This document shows positions 23,234 to 25,589 of a DNA stretch of 25,589 bases, one piece after another; position 1 is the first letter of the stretch, and each line of letters opens with the position of its first letter. The notes beneath the pieces are model-generated. The model was given only the letters and a program-made list of their open reading frames with translations. It did not search any database and was not told the origin of the DNA. The position numbers were made by a program, and so were the translations under genes. Source of the DNA: CAZPUI01 sp964415525 (lineage in GTDB: Bacteria > Acidobacteriota > Holophagae > Holophagales > Holophagaceae); the NCBI GenBank assembly GCA_964415525.1, contig CAYQAS010000064.1:1-25589 (forward strand), in the 5' to 3' direction.

Positions 23234-23513
23234 GCCCACAGCGGGCGGATGCATTTGAGAGACGGGCCCCTCTCGGGCTGAATGCCCTCCCTACCGGCAC
23301 TTGCCGGAATCGGATCCTTGCGGCGACGCGCAAGGTACGTTCATACCTCACGTGGATATCCATTCATCAGCGCTGAGGTGAAGTCACAGGACTCCTGAAT
23401 GCGTGGACTGCCCATTTTGGGCCGGGTCATGCACCCCCGATTCGGCTTGAGTGAGCTTTGGGATTCATTGACAATCGTTCATTCGGTCCCTGAGGGCCTT
23501 GAGGGAGATTAGA

Positions 23514-24080
23514 ATGTGCTTGAATAAATCGATATACATGTTCGGCGCGGTGTTTTTCGCAGCGGCATCATGTCTGGTCGGCCAGACCCACAACGGTGTG
23601 AAGGCCTCCCAGATGGTCGCCTTCCATTCCTATAAGGCCACGGCTGCGACGACCACCAGCAACGAGATGATCCAGGACGGCAGGGTCACAGCTCTCCCCA
23701 CGGGCTGGATTCAGATTCCTCGGGGCGTGAAATTTGTCCTGACGGACGTTCATTTCGAGGTCTGGGATGAAGAGGGGACCGCCACGCCGACCTCCTTCTC
23801 TGCCTACTTGTGGGGATCCTTTGCCGAGGATGCGGTTCCTTCACTTCCTTCATCTGTCAAACGATCGATGAGCCGGGAAGTGGAACCCATGACCAGGGGC
23901 TCCCGTGTGCTCTTCTATGCGCCGGAAGTGAAGTACTGCCCCAATGCTTGGGCGGCCGCCCACGATGTGAAATTCCAGAGCGGCATCTGTTTCACGAGTG
24001 GATCGAAGCTATACGGGCGTTTGTATGGCGGTCGGTTCTACTACGACACCTGGTATTTTGGCTATTTCACGACAGAGTAG
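23514..24080 (+). CDS. orphan secreted protein, family not recognised
   Basis: A 188-residue protein beginning MCLNKSIYMFGAVFFAAASCLVGQ, a signal peptide with likely cleavage after Gly-Gln. The Cys at residue 20 is preceded by Ala-Ala-Ser, which is a poor lipobox. The mature part contains WIQIPRGVKFVLTDVHFEVWDE, SFSAYLWGSF and an aromatic tail (YGRLYGGRFYYDTWYFGYF), suggesting a beta-sandwich or surface-exposed fold. The ATG at 23514 has GGGAG 6 nt upstream. The in-frame TTG at 23499 overlaps that site and is rejected. Codon use is noticeably more AT-rich than in neighbouring genes. A TTGACA hexamer lies at 23468-23473 without a clear -10. It stands alone between the MFS operon and two hairpins, which suggests an acquired gene. 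Confidence 0.65.
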   Translation: MCLNKSIYMFGAVFFAAASCLVGQTHNGVKASQMVAFHSYKATAATTTSNEMIQDGRVTALPTGWIQIPRGVKFVLTDVHFEVWDEEGTATPTSFSAYLWGSFAEDAVPSLPSSVKRSMSREVEPMTRGSRVLFYAPEVKYCPNAWAAAHDVKFQSGICFTSGSKLYGRLYGGRFYYDTWYFGYFTTE

Positions 24081-24103
24081 GCCCGTCGCGGTTTTAAATG
24101 ACA

Positions 24104-24123
24104 AAGGCCCCGAAAGGGGCCTT
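24104..24123. terminator. hairpin terminator after the orphan secreted gene
   Basis: AAGGCCCC and GGGGCCTT form an 8-bp stem closed by a GAAA tetraloop 23 nt after the stop codon. The plus-strand tail is GTCGCTTCTTCC and the minus-strand tail is TGTCATTT, so it may act in both directions, with modest U-tracts. Confidence 0.7.
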
Positions 24124-24200
24124 GTCGCTTCTTCCTGCCCCAGTGCCCCCATTTCGTGATTCGCAAAACGGGTGGTTGGACATTCTCATCGACAAAGGCA

Positions 24201-24247
24201 GAGGCCCTCGGATGGTGCCGAGGGCCTCGATGTCGGTTTTTATTTTT
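24201..24247 (+). terminator. strong second hairpin with T-tract
   Basis: GAGGCCCTCGG and CCGAGGGCCTC form a perfect 11-bp stem with a 6-nt loop (24201-24228). An outer GACA/TGTC pairing and TTTTTATTTTT at 24237-24247 complete a plus-strand terminator. It is the second terminator-like hairpin within 150 nt, with no protein gene between the two. Confidence 0.85.
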
Positions 24248-24508
24248 CTATATGAGACATTTTGTCATGGGTTCTGTTTCGCACCCCTTGTAAGGACCCG
24301 TGGGGAGACATCCCTGGGTTCCCTGGCAGGTCCAGGTATTACGTATACCGCCCTCGACGACTGCGGAGGCTTCGCCTGAAAGGCACTGAAGGGTTTCGCG
24401 ATGGAGATTTAGTTTTTTCACGGTGAGTTCCATAGGAATGGCGACGCTTAGGTTGCATTGGTTAACAGTGCTTCCGATGGGGCATGCCGTCCCGTTCAAA
24501 TGTGGCAA
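24248..24508 (-). pseudogene. cysteine-rich C-terminal remnant of a surface-type protein
   Basis: An 86-codon minus-strand frame opening at a TTG (24508), with a stop 4 codons further upstream and no signal peptide or ribosome-binding site. It contains nine Cys and a stretch with QCLSGEASAVVEGG and NTWTCQGTQG. That C-x-x-G-x-x-S-x-V...W-x-C-x-G-x-x-G spacing resembles Ig-like repeat modules found at the ends of large bacterial secreted proteins. This resemblance is from memory of the pattern and is not a database match. I read it as the 3' relic of a decayed or truncated gene. It could equally be a chance frame, since the local sequence is low in GC. Confidence 0.3.
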
Positions 24509-24523
24509 GGTGGTGTCAAGTCA

Positions 24524-24861
24524 TGCTTCCATAAAGACAAGAAGCAGATTTGACTGTGTTTGTATCCAGATGAATTATGCAAACATCTTGCGGTGCGTTC
24601 TCATGTCTTGTCAATGGCACTTTCTGCTATCCGGGACTCAGCAGGTGAATTGCCACGAGCCTGGTCAATTTGTGCGTATATTCTCGTTTTGAACTTCACC
24701 GGCCGGTTGGTCTAAAGCTAGATTTAAATGATGTTGCCGCCAGAAGCGACAACGGAGAAGCGCCCTCGGAGGGGGTGTTGAGCGAGCGGTTAGGTCGAGG
24801 TGCAAGCCCACCTGAGCCTGCTCAATCAAGCAGGCTGAAATAAGTATTTCGATGTTTTGGT
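24524..24861. other. AT-richer intergenic stretch without a supported gene
   Basis: About 340 bases between the cysteine-rich remnant and the DUF486 gene. All frames are short or broken. It holds a TTGACA-like hexamer on the minus strand (24614-24609), an extended -10-like TGCATAAT on the minus strand at about 24577, and the inverted repeat listed separately. Composition is clearly less GC-rich than the core genes, suggesting decayed or foreign DNA. Confidence 0.5.
24815..24836. repeat. inverted repeat downstream of the DUF486 gene
   Basis: AGCCTGCT and AGCAGGCT form a perfect 8-bp stem with a 6-nt loop, 25 nt after the DUF486 stop codon. No T-run follows on either strand, so it is at best a weak terminator. 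Confidence 0.45.
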
Positions 24862-25206
24862 TCATTTTCGAAAGAAGAAGAACACCGCCCCCACAAGGCA
24901 GAACCCGCCCCAGAGGTGGTTGAGCGTCAGCCGTTCCTTCATGAACCAAGTGGCGAAACCCGCGAACACCAGCAGGGTGATGACCTCCTGGATCACCTTC
25001 AGCTGGGGCAGCGTCCAGGTGCCGTAGCCCATGCGGTTCGCAGGCACCATCAGGCAGTACTCGAAGAACGCGATGCCCCAGCTGGCGAGGATCGCGATCC
25101 AGAGCGGTTTGGCCGTGGCGGACTTCAGGTGTCCGTACCAGGCGAAGGTCATGAAAATATTGCTCAGGACCAATAGCAGGATTGGGATGTAGGAACGCAC
25201 TACCAC
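24862..25206 (-). CDS. DUF486 (DMT-superfamily-like) small membrane protein
   Basis: A 114-residue integral membrane protein with four hydrophobic segments (residues about 5-20, 30-48, 65-85, 92-110). FMTFAWYGHLK near the start and FFEYCLMVPANRMGY in the middle are hallmarks of the DUF486 family, distantly related to small drug/metabolite transporters. The function is not established. The ATG-less start is GTG: GTG 25206 has GGAG 8 nt upstream, while GTG 25200 is too far from it. The length agrees with the family (about 110-117). A longer frame to 25416 is antisense to the neighbouring SDR gene and is rejected. It sits alone, in the same orientation as the SDR, with 98 bp between them. Confidence 0.85.
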   Translation of the reverse strand: MVVRSYIPILLLVLSNIFMTFAWYGHLKSATAKPLWIAILASWGIAFFEYCLMVPANRMGYGTWTLPQLKVIQEVITLLVFAGFATWFMKERLTLNHLWGGFCLVGAVFFFFRK

Positions 25207-25304
25207 GCCGGAGTCTCCATCGGAGAGGCCTGAACCCGAAGGGCGAAGCGGGCGATGCTGTGGACAAGCGTCGGGATGGGTGCGCTGGAGTCCGCCACCG
25301 ACGT

Positions 25305-25589
25305 TCAGCCCTTGCGGTTCACCTTCGCCATGGTGTGGCTGGCCTGGTCGCGGCATTTCACGATCAGTTCGTCGATGTTGATGTGGTCGGGGAGTTGCAC
25401 GGCCCAGCGCACACACTCGGCGATGTCGGCGCCCACCAGGGGCTCGATGCCCGCGTACAGGGCCTTGGCCTTGTCGGCATCCTTGAGCCGGACCAGGGCG
25501 AATTCCGTCTCGGCCATGCCGGGATCCACGCTGGTGACGCGGATGGGTTCGCCGCAGAGCTCCAGGCGCAGGGTCTGGGCCAGGGCCTT
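25305..25589 (-). CDS. short-chain dehydrogenase/reductase, C-terminal part (5' end outside window)
   Basis: The last 94 residues of an SDR-family NAD(P)-dependent oxidoreductase are visible. The frame is open to the window edge (first full codon AAG at 25589-25587). RVTSVDPGMAETEFALVRL is the strand-6/PG motif of classical SDRs. YAGIEPLVGADIAECVRWAVQLPDHINIDELIV is the C-terminal signature of the YdfG-like 3-hydroxy acid/serine dehydrogenase subgroup, with the conserved NIDE. The Rossmann motif and the catalytic Ser/Tyr/Lys lie outside the window. The substrate of this subgroup is usually a 3-hydroxy acid or L-allo-threonine/serine, but specificity cannot be judged from this fragment. The Cys and Lys-rich tail is ordinary. 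Confidence 0.88.
   Translation of the reverse strand, partial: KALAQTLRLELCGEPIRVTSVDPGMAETEFALVRLKDADKAKALYAGIEPLVGADIAECVRWAVQLPDHINIDELIVKCRDQASHTMAKVNRKG

Noticed and set aside
23468..23473. Consensus -35 hexamer TTGACA before the orphan secreted gene
   Set aside because: There is no acceptable -10 box at 16-19 nt, so it is mentioned in the gene entry but not called as a promoter.
24098..24379. 93-codon plus-strand frame after the orphan secreted gene
   Set aside because: It runs through both terminator-like hairpins and has no ribosome-binding site or recognisable domain.
24423..24692. 89-codon plus-strand frame in the AT-richer stretch
   Set aside because: It overlaps the cysteine-rich relic in antisense, lacks a ribosome-binding site and has no protein-like pattern. 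A chance frame is more likely.
3991..24703. Two near-identical 16-mers TTTGAAnTTCACCGGC at 3991-4006 and 24688-24703
   Set aside because: One mismatch over 16 bases is expected a few times by chance in 25 kb, and the two positions are not equivalent relative to genes.
24689..24795. Possible integron attC site ending in GTTAGGT
   Set aside because: The core at 24789-24795 fits GTTRRRY, but the partner near 24709 (GTCTAAA) pairs poorly, the inner arms do not fold well, and no integrase or second site is seen.

Overview
The window is 25.6 kb of GC-rich chromosomal DNA containing 18 protein genes that can be supported, two of them cut by the window edges. An Oar-type TonB receptor with a carboxypeptidase-regulatory-like N-terminal domain, KDO synthesis (kdsA, metal-dependent class) and several outer-membrane beta-barrels point to a Gram-negative, LPS-bearing bacterium. 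The mix would suit an Acidobacteriota member of the Holophagae/Geothrix type, but this is an inference from gene style and not a proven placement. No rRNA, tRNA, CRISPR array, transposase or phage gene was seen.

Layout. At 1-7.1 kb there is the 3' part of an NrfD/PsrC-type membrane subunit. It is followed by a minus-strand pair (a DUF3472 lipoprotein and a NamZ/DUF1343 exo-muramidase-like protein), a minus-strand pair (a hypothetical protein and pth), and moaA on the plus strand. At 7.1-14.4 kb there is an all-minus block: ROK regulator B, small outer-membrane protein, Oar/TonB receptor, small outer-membrane protein, strong terminator, ROK regulator A. The two ROK regulators are close paralogues in the same orientation and bracket an outer-membrane uptake cassette that has no enzyme of its own. 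At 14.4-16.5 kb there is a divergent RpiR/MurR-type regulator and kdsA, followed by a 10-N assembly gap that appears to interrupt a small gene. At 16.5-23.2 kb a geranylgeranyl-reductase-like flavoprotein is divergent from a tightly packed four-gene operon: MFS transporter, LTA-synthase-like phosphoglycerol transferase, membrane-anchored metallophosphoesterase, polytopic membrane protein. A 66-bp tandem duplication lies in their shared promoter region. At 23.2-24.9 kb there is a more AT-rich patch with an orphan secreted protein, two strong hairpins and a cysteine-rich gene remnant. The window ends with a DUF486 membrane protein and the C-terminal part of an SDR.

The most interesting observations are these. 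(1) Five transcription-unit heads lack a Shine-Dalgarno sequence and carry TA(G/C)NCT ending 5-7 nt before the start codon, which suggests leaderless transcripts. (2) The outer-membrane cassette is framed by duplicate ROK regulators that share a 13-nt upstream element and lack the usual ROK zinc motif. (3) The LTA-synthase-like operon looks like an undescribed envelope phosphoglycerol-decoration module in a diderm. The regulatory and system-level claims are inferences. The gene family calls rest on motifs visible in the translations.
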